From NCBI RefSeq assembly GCF_903853455.1, contig NZ_CAINTR010000064.1, positions 1 to 64,000 on the forward strand: a stretch of 64,000 nucleotides of DNA. Direction: 5' to 3'. Of this stretch, positions 27,256 through 35,740 are shown piece by piece (position 1 is the first letter of the stretch; the number at the start of each line of letters is the position of its first letter). This DNA is from an uncultured Magnetospirillum sp. GTDB lineage: Bacteria > Pseudomonadota > Alphaproteobacteria > Rhodospirillales > Magnetospirillaceae. The notes below the pieces were generated by a model. It worked only from the letters and a program-made list of their open reading frames with translations, searched no databases and was not told the origin of the DNA. Both the position numbers and the translations under genes were made by a program.

Positions 27256-28384
27256 TTATGTCTCCCCCCCCATTGCCGGCCTGATCCTGGCGGGCGGATT
27301 GTCACGGCGCATGGGAGGCGGCGACAAGGCGCTGATCGAGGTGGAGGGCCAAAGCCTGCTGGACCGCACCATCGAGCGACTGAGCCCCCAGGTCGGCCCC
27401 ATGATCCTCAACGCCAATGGCGACCCCACCCGCTTCGCCGAATTCACCCTGCCGGTGGTGCCCGATGTGATCGAGGGCTATGCCGGCCCGCTGGTCGGCA
27501 TACTGACCGGTCTGGAATGGCTGCGCGACCACTCCCTGGGGGTGGAGTGGATGGTCAGCGTCGCCGCCGACACGCCGCTGTTTCCGCTGGATCTGGTGGA
27601 GCGGCTGCACCGGGCGGCCATGGAGGAACAGGCCGACATCGCCATCGCCTGCACCGGCTCGCGCACCCATCCGGTGTTCGCCCTGTGGCCGACCCGGCTT
27701 GCCGCCGAGCTGCGCGCCGCCGTGGTCGCCGAAGGCATCCGCAAGATCGAGGCCTGGACCGACCGCTACAAGGTCGCCCGGGTCGATTGGCCGGCCAAAC
27801 CTGTCGATCCCTTCTTCAACGTCAACGCCCCCGAGGACGTGGTGCGGCTGCGCATGATCCTGGCCGGCACCCTGCCGGCCGAGCCACCGCTGTCCGCCCG
27901 CGCCGAGGTGGCGGTGGCGGTCGAGCGCCGCGACAGCGCCACCGCCTGGATCACCGAGTCCTGGCGGCCGCTGGAGGTGATCGCCGAACCACCCGCCGCC
28001 GCCCAGCCCTGGGTTCTGCTGCGGCGCGGCGACGGTTTCGAGCATTATCTGGCCTCGGGTGTTCCGCTGGAACTGCATCGCTCCGATCTGGCCAGCTATC
28101 GCTATAATCTGGGCGGCAACGAGCCGCGCCTCTATGTGGTGCTGCGCCGGACCGGCGACGCCGCCCGGCCGGTCGCCGTGGTGCTGGCCACCGCCGCACC
28201 CGATCAGGCCCAGGCCATGAGCGAAAGCGGCGAGGACGTGGTCGATGGCCTGCCCATGCCGGAAGCCCTGCGCGCCTGGATCGAGATGTTCTGCGCCTGC
28301 CATCCCGCCGACGAGCCCCTGCGCAAGCGCAGGCGCGACACCATGGACACGGACGGCGCCTTCGCCGCCAAGGCGCGACCATGA
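27245..28384 (+). CDS. mobA: MobA molybdenum cofactor guanylyltransferase fused to DUF3305
   Basis: A 379-residue fusion. Residues 1-205 are MobA, with the nucleotide-binding LILAGGLSRRMGGGDKALIEV and VAADTPLFPLDL; MobA links GMP to molybdopterin to make the bis-MGD cofactor that FDH needs. Residues ~218-355 match DUF3305 (VAVERRDSATAWITESWRP, RSDLASYRYNLGGNEPRLYVVLR, AWIEMFCACHPADEP). DUF3305 is usually a separate protein beside DUF3306, which follows here with a 4-bp overlap. GGGGAG precedes the start; 27248 is an alternative ATG. Confidence 0.9.
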   Translation: MMSSYVSPPIAGLILAGGLSRRMGGGDKALIEVEGQSLLDRTIERLSPQVGPMILNANGDPTRFAEFTLPVVPDVIEGYAGPLVGILTGLEWLRDHSLGVEWMVSVAADTPLFPLDLVERLHRAAMEEQADIAIACTGSRTHPVFALWPTRLAAELRAAVVAEGIRKIEAWTDRYKVARVDWPAKPVDPFFNVNAPEDVVRLRMILAGTLPAEPPLSARAEVAVAVERRDSATAWITESWRPLEVIAEPPAAAQPWVLLRRGDGFEHYLASGVPLELHRSDLASYRYNLGGNEPRLYVVLRRTGDAARPVAVVLATAAPDQAQAMSESGEDVVDGLPMPEALRAWIEMFCACHPADEPLRKRRRDTMDTDGAFAAKARP

Positions 28385-28794
28385 GCGAGCCTTTCTTATC
28401 GCGCTGGTCCAAGCGCAAGCAGGAGGCCAAAGCCCCGCCGGCTCCGGTCTCGGAGGCAGTGCCCCCCCTCCTCCCGGAGACGGAAGAAGACCCGCCTCCG
28501 GAACTCCCCACCCCCGATCTTCCCAGCATCGAATCGCTGGGCAAGGAGTCCGACTACTCGGGCTTCCTGAAGCCGGGCGTCCCGCCCAATCTGCGGCAAG
28601 AAGCGCTTCGAAAGCTGTGGGCCTCCGACCCCACCCTGATGGCGCCGGAAACCCTGGATCTCCACATGGGCGACTATTCCACCCCGCCGGGGGCCGAAAT
28701 GGTCAAGACCGCCTGGAGACTGGGCAAGGGCGTACTCGACGCAGCCCAATTGGTGGCCGAGGAGGAGGCCAAGCCGACGGAGTCGGAGGATTAG
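28381..28794 (+). CDS. DUF3306 family protein
   Basis: A 137-residue acidic protein of DUF3306 type: FLSRWSKRKQEAK at the N-terminus, a Pro/Glu-rich linker, then FLKPGVPPNLRQEALRKLW and LDLHMGDYST. It is coupled to the MobA-DUF3305 gene by ATGA. DUF3305/DUF3306 pairs accompany FDH3-type formate dehydrogenases in alphaproteobacteria, so a maturation role is likely but unproven. The 278 bp after it carry no gene; they are AT-richer and probably hold the promoter of the structural FDH operon. Confidence 0.87.
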   Translation: MSEPFLSRWSKRKQEAKAPPAPVSEAVPPLLPETEEDPPPELPTPDLPSIESLGKESDYSGFLKPGVPPNLRQEALRKLWASDPTLMAPETLDLHMGDYSTPPGAEMVKTAWRLGKGVLDAAQLVAEEEAKPTESED

Positions 28795-29072
28795 GATGGC
28801 TCCCGTTATGACGGACAGACGCGGGCGGAACGATTTGTTAATTTTGTTGTTTTTACACAGCATCGGGATTATGCCGTAAAATTCACACACGCCAGCAACA
28901 CCCAAATATGCATGCTGCAAAGCACAAATGCTTACCCACAAGAACTATGTAGACAATAAAACCTATTCTTCCGTTATTCTTGACTGGTCAGACCAATGCG
29001 AGGATGATCAACCTGTCACTTACCTCAAGTGACCAAGGTTACGGCGACAGATCCGAACCATTGGGAGACCTC

Positions 29073-29678
29073 ATGCCGGCGAAATCCGCCCCGAATGCCG
29101 TCGCAGACGAAGATTTCCTGCGGGCTCGCTTCTACGGACTGCTGGCCGCCCTGTTGGCCGCGCCGCCACCGGATGATTTGCTCCGTCGCATCGCCGCCTT
29201 GAAGCCCGACCCGACGCCGCTGGGCAGCGCCCTGGGCGAGTTGGCCCTGGCCGCCATGGCCGCCGATGCCGACAGCGTCGCCGAGGAATTCCAGACCCTG
29301 TTCATCGGGGTCACCGGCGGCGACCTGATACCCTATGCCTCGTGGTATCTCACCGGCTTTCTCCAGGAAAAGCCGCTGGCGGCGTTGCGCGACGACATGG
29401 CCCGCCTGGGCGTCGAGCGCTCGCCCGACATCCCGGAGCCCGAGGACCACGCCGCCTCGCTGTTCGAGATCATGCAGGGGCTGATCACCGGCCTGTTCGA
29501 CGCCCCTCTGCCCCTGCCGGCCCAGAAGGCCTTCTTCGCCACCCATATGGAAAGCTGGATGCCCCGCTTCCTGGCCGATCTGGAAAAGGCCGAGGCGGCC
29601 CGCTTCTACCGCGCAGTGGGCAAGGTTGGCCGCGTTTTCCTCGACATCGAGACCCAAGCCTTCGCCATGGTGGACTGA
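29073..29678 (+). CDS. TorD/DmsD-family molybdoenzyme chaperone
   Basis: A 201-residue all-helical protein. Signature parts are ARFYGLLAALLAAPPPDDLL, EFQTLFIG, YASWYLTGFLQEKPLAALRDDM, EPEDHAASLFEIMQGLI and FFATHMESWMPRFLADLEKAE, the E-x-D-H core of TorD-like chaperones. These bind the Tat signal and apo-form of molybdoenzymes so that cofactor is loaded before export. GGGAG six bases before ATG 29073 fixes the start. It is the first gene of the structural FDH operon. Confidence 0.88.
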   Translation: MPAKSAPNAVADEDFLRARFYGLLAALLAAPPPDDLLRRIAALKPDPTPLGSALGELALAAMAADADSVAEEFQTLFIGVTGGDLIPYASWYLTGFLQEKPLAALRDDMARLGVERSPDIPEPEDHAASLFEIMQGLITGLFDAPLPLPAQKAFFATHMESWMPRFLADLEKAEAARFYRAVGKVGRVFLDIETQAFAMVD

Positions 29679-29688
29679 GGAGAGTTCC

Positions 29689-29892
29689 ATGACCGACCGG
29701 TCAGACATAATTGCCCTCGACCGCCGCGCCTTCCTCCGCGGTATCGGTCTTTCCGCCGGAGCCGCCGGAGCGGCGGCGGTCGGCGTCGTCGCCACCCAGG
29801 CCGACGCCAAGGCGAAGGCCGGCGCCACCCAAGGGACCGGCTATCAGGAAACCGAACATGTCCGCCGCGCCTACGAGGCCGCCGGATTCTGA
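29689..29892 (+). CDS. Formate dehydrogenase region Tat-signal peptide protein
   Basis: A 67-residue protein that is mostly a twin-arginine signal (DRRAFLRGIGLSAGAAGAAAVG) plus a short tail ending VRRAYEAAGF. Small proteins of this form recur just before fdhA in FDH3-type operons (the FDH-region Tat target family). AGGAGAG precedes ATG 29689. It may be a small membrane-attached or exported FDH subunit; its actual role is unknown. Confidence 0.87.
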   Translation: MTDRSDIIALDRRAFLRGIGLSAGAAGAAAVGVVATQADAKAKAGATQGTGYQETEHVRRAYEAAGF

Positions 29893-29910
29893 CATTCGGA
29901 GAGACGCGCC

Positions 29911-32790
29911 ATGCTGATCAAGAAGCGTGAAGGCTCGACCGCCCCGAGCCGCCTGTCCGAAACCCTCGCCGCGGTGGCCGGCGCCACCGTCGACCGCCGC
30001 GCCTTCCTCAAGCGTTCGGGACTAGCCGCCGGCGGCGCCGTCCTGGCGGGAGGACTGGCGGCCGGTACGGTGCGCCGCGCCGAGGCGGTGCCCCAGGCTC
30101 CCGACGCCAGCACCGTGACCAAACGGGCGATCTGTACCCACTGCTCGGTGGGCTGCACCGTCAATGCCGAGGTTTCCAACGGTGTCTGGATCGGCCAGGA
30201 ACCCGCCTTCGACAGCCCGATCAACCTGGGCAGCCACTGCGCCAAGGGCGCGGCGGTGCGCGAACACGCCCATGGCGACCGCCGCCTGAAATACCCCATG
30301 AAGCTGGAGGGCGGGAAGTACAAGCGCATCAGTTGGGATCAGGCCATCGACGAAGTCGGCGACCGGCTGCTGAAGATCCGCGACACCGCCGGTCCCGATT
30401 CGGTCTACTGGCTGGGCTCGGCCAAGTTCTCCAACGAGCAGGCCTACCTCATGCGCAAATTCGCCGCGCTGTGGGGCACCAACAACGTGGACCATCAGGC
30501 CCGCATCTGCCACTCCACCACCGTCGCCGGCGTCGCCCAGACCTGGGGCTATGGCGCCATGACCAATTCCTACAACGACATCCACAATTCCAAGGCCATG
30601 TTCTTCATCGGCTCCAACGCCGCCGAGGCTCATCCGGTGGCCATGTTGCACATCCTCAAGGCCAAGGAGCAGAACCACGCGCCGCTGATCGTCTGCGACC
30701 CGCGCTTCACCCGCACCGCCGCCCATGCCGACGAATATGTGCGGCTACGCCCCGGCACCGACGTGCCGCTGATCTGGGGCATCCTCTACCACATCTTCGA
30801 GAACGGCTGGGACGACAAGGAGTACATCCGCAAACGGGTCTGGGGCATGGATCAGGTCCGCGCCGAGGTGGCCAAATGGACCCCGGAGGAGACCGAGCGG
30901 GTCACCGGGGTGCCCGGCATCCAGGTCAAGCGGGTTGCCGAAATGCTGGCCAAGAACCGCCCCGCCACCGTGGTGTGGTGCATGGGCGGCACCCAGCACA
31001 CCGTCGGCAACAACAATGTGCGCGCCTACTGCATCTTGCAGTTGGCCCTGGGCAATATCGGCGTGGCGGGCGGCGGCACCAACATCTTCCGTGGCCACGA
31101 CAACGTCCAGGGCGCTACCGACATGGGTTTGGATGTGACGACGCTGCCGGCCTATTACGGCCTCGCCGCCGGCGCCTGGAAGCATTGGGCGCGGGTCTGG
31201 GGCCTCGACTACGACTACCTCAAGAGCCGCTTCAAGAGTCCCGAACTGATGGAAGCGCCCGGCATCCCGGTGTCGCGCTGGTTCGACGGCGTCAATGAGG
31301 CCAAGGAGAACATCGCCCAGCCCGAGCCGATCAAGGCGATGATCTATTGGGGCCATGCGCCCAATTCCCAGACCCGCCAGCCCGAACTGAAGAGGGCGAT
31401 GGAAACGCTCGACACCCTGGTGGTGATCGATCCCTATCCCACCGTCTCGGCGGTGCTGCACGACCGCACCGACGGGGTCTATCTGCTGCCGGCCGCCACC
31501 CAGTTCGAGGTGGACGGTTCGCGCACCGCCTCCAACCGTTCGATCCAGTGGAGCGAGCGGGTGATCAAGCCCATGTTCGAGTGCAAGTCCGACCACGAGA
31601 TCATGTATCTGTTCGCCCGGAAGTTCGGCTATGCCGCCGAGCTATTCAAGAACATCAAGGTCGAGGGCACCGAGCCGCTGGTCGAGGACATCCTGCGCGA
31701 GATCAATCGCGGCGCTTGGACCATTGCCTATACCGGTCAGTCGCCCGAACGACTGAAGGCGCACATGGCCAACCAGCAGACCTTCGACAAGACCACGCTG
31801 AGGGCGGTGGGCGGGCCTTGCGACGGCGAGTATTACGGCCTGCCCTGGCCGTGCTGGGGCAACGCCGCCATGAAGCATCCCGGCACTCCCAACCTCTACG
31901 ACACCTCCAAGCCGGTCAAGGACGGCGGGCTCAACTTCCGCGCCCTGTTCCCGGAATACAAGGGCGAGAGCCTGCTGGCGGTGGACTCGTGGCCGGAAGG
32001 CTCGGAGCTGCCCGCCGGCCATCCCGGCGTCACCTTCGGCATGCTGAAGAAGCTGGGCTGGGAGGCCGACTTCACCCCCGAGGAGATGGCGGTCATCAGC
32101 AAGATCGGCGGCGAGAAGATCGACGAGGTGGCCTGGACGGTGGACCTGTCCGGCGGCATCCAGCGCGTCGCGGTCAAGCACGGCCTCGCCCCGTTCGGCA
32201 ACGCCAAGGCTCGCGCCGTGGTGTGGAACTTCCCCGACCCGGTGCCCATCCACCGCGAACCGCTCTACACGCCGCGCCGCGACCTGGTGGCCCAGTACCC
32301 CACCTATGCCGACAAGAAGATGATGCGGCTGCCCTTCCTCTATAAGACCATCCAGGACAAGGACGTCTCCAAGGACTTCCCCATCATCCTGACCTCCGGC
32401 CGTCTGGTGGAGTACGAGGGCGGCGGCGACGAGACCCGCTCCAATCCCTGGCTGGCCGAGTTGCAGCCCGACATGTTCGTCGAGGTCAACACCTTCGACG
32501 CCAACAATGCCGGATTGCGCAACGGCGAGTTCGCCTGGGTGTTCGGCCCGGAAGGCGGCAAGGTCAAGGTCAAGACCCGGATCACCGAACGGGTGGGGCG
32601 CGGCGTCGCCTTCATGCCGTTCCACTTCGGCGGCTGGTACCAGGGCAAGGACCTGCGGTCCAAATACCCCGAAGGCGCCTCGCCCATCGTATTGGGGGAA
32701 AGCACCAACACCGCCCAGACCTATGGCTACGACGCGGTCACCGCCATGCAGGAAACCAAGGTCACCCTGTGCCGCATCGAGAAGGCGTGA
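29911..32790 (+). CDS. fdhA: Formate dehydrogenase catalytic (alpha) subunit
   Basis: A 959-residue bis-MGD molybdo- or tungstoenzyme. Tat signal with Arg29-Arg30 (DRRAFLKRSG). The [4Fe-4S] binding region (ICTHCSVGCTVNAEV, then GSHCAKGAA) is near 70-115. The metal ligand is Cys200 in HQARICHSTTV, so no selenocysteine is needed. Further MGD-binding segments include FFIGSNAAEAHPV and the C-terminal ITERVGRGVAFMPFHFGGWYQG. It oxidises formate to CO2 and passes electrons to FdhB. After cofactor loading it should be exported with its beta subunit to the periplasmic face. Operon context supports the call. Confidence 0.95.
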   Translation: MLIKKREGSTAPSRLSETLAAVAGATVDRRAFLKRSGLAAGGAVLAGGLAAGTVRRAEAVPQAPDASTVTKRAICTHCSVGCTVNAEVSNGVWIGQEPAFDSPINLGSHCAKGAAVREHAHGDRRLKYPMKLEGGKYKRISWDQAIDEVGDRLLKIRDTAGPDSVYWLGSAKFSNEQAYLMRKFAALWGTNNVDHQARICHSTTVAGVAQTWGYGAMTNSYNDIHNSKAMFFIGSNAAEAHPVAMLHILKAKEQNHAPLIVCDPRFTRTAAHADEYVRLRPGTDVPLIWGILYHIFENGWDDKEYIRKRVWGMDQVRAEVAKWTPEETERVTGVPGIQVKRVAEMLAKNRPATVVWCMGGTQHTVGNNNVRAYCILQLALGNIGVAGGGTNIFRGHDNVQGATDMGLDVTTLPAYYGLAAGAWKHWARVWGLDYDYLKSRFKSPELMEAPGIPVSRWFDGVNEAKENIAQPEPIKAMIYWGHAPNSQTRQPELKRAMETLDTLVVIDPYPTVSAVLHDRTDGVYLLPAATQFEVDGSRTASNRSIQWSERVIKPMFECKSDHEIMYLFARKFGYAAELFKNIKVEGTEPLVEDILREINRGAWTIAYTGQSPERLKAHMANQQTFDKTTLRAVGGPCDGEYYGLPWPCWGNAAMKHPGTPNLYDTSKPVKDGGLNFRALFPEYKGESLLAVDSWPEGSELPAGHPGVTFGMLKKLGWEADFTPEEMAVISKIGGEKIDEVAWTVDLSGGIQRVAVKHGLAPFGNAKARAVVWNFPDPVPIHREPLYTPRRDLVAQYPTYADKKMMRLPFLYKTIQDKDVSKDFPIILTSGRLVEYEGGGDETRSNPWLAELQPDMFVEVNTFDANNAGLRNGEFAWVFGPEGGKVKVKTRITERVGRGVAFMPFHFGGWYQGKDLRSKYPEGASPIVLGESTNTAQTYGYDAVTAMQETKVTLCRIEKA

Positions 32791-32804
32791 GGAGGAGAGA
32801 GGCC

Positions 32805-33395
32805 ATGGCCCGTATGAAATTCCTCTGCGACGCCGAACGCTGCATCCATTGCAGCGGCTGCGTCACCGCCTGCAAGAACGAGCACGAGGTGCCCTGGGGC
32901 ATCAACCGCCGCCGGGTGGTCACCCTCAACGACGGCAAGCCGGGACAGCGATCCCTGTCGGTGGCCTGCATGCACTGCTCCGACGCGCCCTGCATGGCGG
33001 TCTGTCCGGTGGACTGCTTCTACCAGACCAACGACGGCATCGTGCTGCACAACAAGGATCTGTGCATCGGCTGCGGCTATTGCTTCTACGCCTGCCCGTT
33101 CGGAGCGCCGCAATACCCCTCCACCGGCAATTTCGGCGGTCGCGGCAAGATGGACAAGTGCACCTTCTGCGCCGGCGGTCCCGAGGTCGATCACTCCAAG
33201 GCGGAGCTGGAGAAATACGGCCGCAACCGCATCGCCGAGGGCAAGCTGCCGTTGTGCGCCGAGATGTGCGCCACCAAGGCCCTGCTGGCCGGCGACGGCG
33301 ACATGGTATCGACCATCTACCGCGAGCGGGTGATGGCGCGCGGCTTCGGGTCGGGCGCCGCCGGCTGGGGGCAGGCCTATGGCAAGAAGGGCTGA
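32805..33395 (+). CDS. fdhB: Formate dehydrogenase iron-sulfur (beta) subunit
   Basis: A 196-residue ferredoxin-like electron-transfer subunit of FDH3 type. Four clusters are expected from CIHCSGCVTACKNEHEVPWG, CMHCSDAPCMAVCP, CIGCGYCFYACPFGAPQYP and the CTFCAGGPEVDH/CAEMCATKAL set. It links FdhA to the cytochrome b subunit. GGAGGAGAGA precedes ATG 32805, which lies 14 bp after fdhA. It has no signal of its own, so it would be co-exported with the Tat-tagged alpha subunit. Confidence 0.95.
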   Translation: MARMKFLCDAERCIHCSGCVTACKNEHEVPWGINRRRVVTLNDGKPGQRSLSVACMHCSDAPCMAVCPVDCFYQTNDGIVLHNKDLCIGCGYCFYACPFGAPQYPSTGNFGGRGKMDKCTFCAGGPEVDHSKAELEKYGRNRIAEGKLPLCAEMCATKALLAGDGDMVSTIYRERVMARGFGSGAAGWGQAYGKKG

Positions 33396-33399
33396 GGCG

Positions 33400-33657
33400 A
33401 TGAAGCCGCTGGCCGTTCTCCTGGGGCTGATCCTGCTGGGCGGTTGCAATGCCGAGGAACGTAGCCATGTGGTCAAGCTGGAGAAGGGCGGCTATACGGG
33501 AACGGCCGACGGCGTGCTGTCCGACGCCACCCGCCTCACCCTGCGTCAGCGGATGGCTTGGCTGACCGACGGCCCCGCCGAGGTCGCCGCCGGCGACGGG
33601 CCAGCCCCCACCGCCACCGCGACGGTGAGCGGCCGCATCACCGGTCAGAATTATTGA
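33400..33657 (+). CDS. Small lipoprotein of the formate dehydrogenase operon
   Basis: An 85-residue protein with a lipobox (LGGC near residue 16). A short segment GGYTGTADGVLSDATRLTLRQ recalls the Y-x-G-x-x-D-G-x-x core of peptidoglycan-binding repeats, and an Ala/Thr tail follows. It lies 4 bp after fdhB and 14 bp before fdhC, clearly inside the operon. No standard FDH subunit of this kind is known to me. It may attach the complex to, or sense, the envelope. Confidence 0.7.
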   Translation: MKPLAVLLGLILLGGCNAEERSHVVKLEKGGYTGTADGVLSDATRLTLRQRMAWLTDGPAEVAAGDGPAPTATATVSGRITGQNY

Positions 33658-33671
33658 GGAGGACGAGCGTC

Positions 33672-34652
33672 ATGCGCTGGACCACCATCCTCGCCACCTT
33701 GATGATCGCCACTCTCTGCTGGGCCAGCCCGGCGCCGGCCGCTTCGTCAGATGACGACATTCCCTCCGCCGCCCAGTCGGGTCAGGTCACCCTGCCCGAT
33801 ACCTGGCGCGCCGTCCGCCAGGGCGAAGCCGGCTTCATCGCCGGCCAGCCGGCGTCGCGCGGGGTGCTGATCCAGTCGGAGGGCGAGACGTGGCGGGCGG
33901 CGCGCAACGGCAAGCTGGCCTGGTATGGCGGGCTGGCCCTGGTGGGGGTGACGCTGGCCATCGGCGCCTTCTACGTCATCCGCGGCAAGATCATGCTGGA
34001 AGGGGGGCCGTCGGGAACATCCATCCTGCGCTTCACCAAGCTGGAGCGGGTCGGCCATTGGTTGACCGCCGGCTCGTTCCTGGTGCTGGGCGTCACCGGG
34101 CTGAACATGCTGTTCGGGCGCTGGCTGCTAGAGCCGATCATCGGCAAAACCCTGTTCTCGTGGCTGACCTGGGCCGGAAAATGGCTGCACAATATCGGCG
34201 GCTTCTTCTTCATCGCCGGGATGGTGCTGATCTTCGTGCTGTGGGCCAGGGACAACCTGTGGGACCGCTACGACTGGGGCTGGATCAAGGATGGCGGCGG
34301 CCTGCTGAAAAAAGGAGTCCATCCCCCCGCCGCCAAGTTCAACTTCGGCCAGAAGACCCAGTTCTGGATGGTGATCGTGGTCGGAACCCTGGTGGCGTCC
34401 ACCGGATTGAACCTGCTGTTCCCCTTCACCCTGGGCGACATTCACCTCATGCAGGTGATGCAGTTGGTCCATGCCGGTCTGGCGGTGGTGATGGTGCTGT
34501 TCATCCTGGGCCACATCTATATCGGCACCATCGGCATGGAAGGCCCCACCAGCGCCGTCACCACCGGCTACGTGGACCGGGAATGGGCGCGCCAGCACCA
34601 CTCGGTCTGGGTCGCCGAGGAAGAGGGCAAGACCGCCAAGCCGGCGGAATAG
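33672..34652 (+). CDS. fdhC: Formate dehydrogenase cytochrome b (gamma) subunit
   Basis: A 326-residue membrane subunit. There is a signal-like N-terminus to about residue 24, a periplasmic segment to ~85, then four or five helices including LALVGVTLAIGAFYVIRG, the haem-ligand-bearing LERVGHWLTAGSFLVLGVTG, WLHNIGGFFFIAGMVLIF and MQLVHAGLAVVMVLFILGHIYIG. It is the quinone-reactive b-type cytochrome of FDH. GGAGGA precedes ATG 33672. It is the last gene of the operon. Confidence 0.92.
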   Translation: MRWTTILATLMIATLCWASPAPAASSDDDIPSAAQSGQVTLPDTWRAVRQGEAGFIAGQPASRGVLIQSEGETWRAARNGKLAWYGGLALVGVTLAIGAFYVIRGKIMLEGGPSGTSILRFTKLERVGHWLTAGSFLVLGVTGLNMLFGRWLLEPIIGKTLFSWLTWAGKWLHNIGGFFFIAGMVLIFVLWARDNLWDRYDWGWIKDGGGLLKKGVHPPAAKFNFGQKTQFWMVIVVGTLVASTGLNLLFPFTLGDIHLMQVMQLVHAGLAVVMVLFILGHIYIGTIGMEGPTSAVTTGYVDREWARQHHSVWVAEEEGKTAKPAE

Positions 34653-34679
34653 CCGCATCGTCTTCCTCAGGGAGAGGGA

Positions 34680-35294
34680 TTACTTAGGCCGATGCCGGGT
34701 CAGGTCCTGGGGCCAGATGGCGCTGGGGTCCATGCTCTCGCGCCCCGGCTCGGGCTCGGTCAACGGCTGGCACGGCTTGAGGCTGTCCAGGCACTTGGCC
34801 GCCAGATTCTGGTAGGCCTGGGTGCCACGGGTCTTGCGGGCGATCTCGTTGTCGCTGAGTTCGCGCACCACCTTGGCCGGGATGCCGGCGACCAGGACGC
34901 GCGGCGGGATGATCATTCCGGCCGGCACGAAGGCCATGGCCGCCATGACGGAGTTCTCGCCCAGCTCGGCACCGTCATAGATGGCGCTGTTCATGCCCAC
35001 CAGCCCGTTGCGCCGGATGAGGCAGCCATGCACCACCGAACCGTGGCCGATATGGCCGTCATCCTCGATAACGGTATGGAAGCCGGGGGTTCCGTGCAGC
35101 ATGCAGTAGTCCTGGATATTGCAGCCGGCGCCGATGATGACGCTGGAAAAATCGGCCCGCAAGGACGCGCCGGGACCGATATAGCAGCGCGGGCCGATGC
35201 GCACGTCGCCGATCAGGACGGCGGTGGGATGCACGAAAGCGGTGGGGTGGACGACCGGGATCATCCCCTCGAACGAATAGCACAGGCCGCTCAT
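34680..35294 (-). CDS. PaaY/CaiE-like hexapeptide-repeat protein
   Basis: A 204-residue left-handed beta-helix protein with hexapeptide repeats from about residue 15 to 150 and the histidine set HIGHGSVVHGC of the gamma-carbonic anhydrase superfamily. The C-terminal extension (LDSLKPCQPL) matches PaaY-like members, some of which hydrolyse CoA thioesters. Its ATG overlaps the stop of the thioesterase gene (ATGA), so it belongs to the hydroxybutyrate dehydrogenase operon. A CoA-thioesterase or metal-hydratase role is plausible; phenylacetate genes are absent here. Confidence 0.82.
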   Translation of the reverse strand: MSGLCYSFEGMIPVVHPTAFVHPTAVLIGDVRIGPRCYIGPGASLRADFSSVIIGAGCNIQDYCMLHGTPGFHTVIEDDGHIGHGSVVHGCLIRRNGLVGMNSAIYDGAELGENSVMAAMAFVPAGMIIPPRVLVAGIPAKVVRELSDNEIARKTRGTQAYQNLAAKCLDSLKPCQPLTEPEPGRESMDPSAIWPQDLTRHRPK

Positions 35295-35740
35295 GTGGTC
35301 CTCCGATGGCGCTCGAACACGGCGCGGACGTCGTCAGGTATGGGGACCGGCCGCTGGGTCTGCCGATCGACGAAGACGTGAATCCAATGGCCCTCGGCGG
35401 CGGCCTCGTCGCAGCCCTGCTCGAACAGGGCCAGGCCGTAGCGGGCGCTGGTGCGGCCCATCTGGTCGATGCGCAGGCCAGCCACCACCCCGGCGGGATA
35501 GGACAAGGGCCGCAGGAACTTGCAGTGGCTTTCGGCGGCGAAGGTGATCACCGGCGCCTTCATCAGGTCGATGCCGCAAGCATCCCGCAGGAAGGCCACC
35601 ACGATGTGCTCGAAAAAGCGCTGGTACAGCACATTGTTGACGTGCCCGAACATGTCGTTGTCGGACCACCGGGTCTGGATGTCCAGCCGGTAGGGATAAT
35701 CGGCCTGACGGCCGATCTCCTTCTTGTGTTTCTCGCTCAT
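35291..35740 (-). CDS. 4HBT-family acyl-CoA thioesterase
   Basis: A 149-residue hotdog-fold protein. The catalytic-site segment is TRWSDNDMFGHVNNVLYQRFFEH (aspartate and HVNN), then SYPAGVVAGLRIDQMGRTSARYGLALF. It hydrolyses acyl- or hydroxyacyl-CoA esters. ATG 35740 overlaps the stop of the dehydrogenase gene, and its own stop overlaps the next start, so three genes are translationally coupled. A start at 35806 would intrude into the dehydrogenase gene. Confidence 0.9.
   Translation of the reverse strand: MSEKHKKEIGRQADYPYRLDIQTRWSDNDMFGHVNNVLYQRFFEHIVVAFLRDACGIDLMKAPVITFAAESHCKFLRPLSYPAGVVAGLRIDQMGRTSARYGLALFEQGCDEAAAEGHWIHVFVDRQTQRPVPIPDDVRAVFERHRRTT

Noticed and set aside
30490-30520. 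Possible selenocysteine site in formate dehydrogenase
   Set aside because: The metal-ligand codon at 30508 is TGC (Cys), not TGA, so no recoding is needed.
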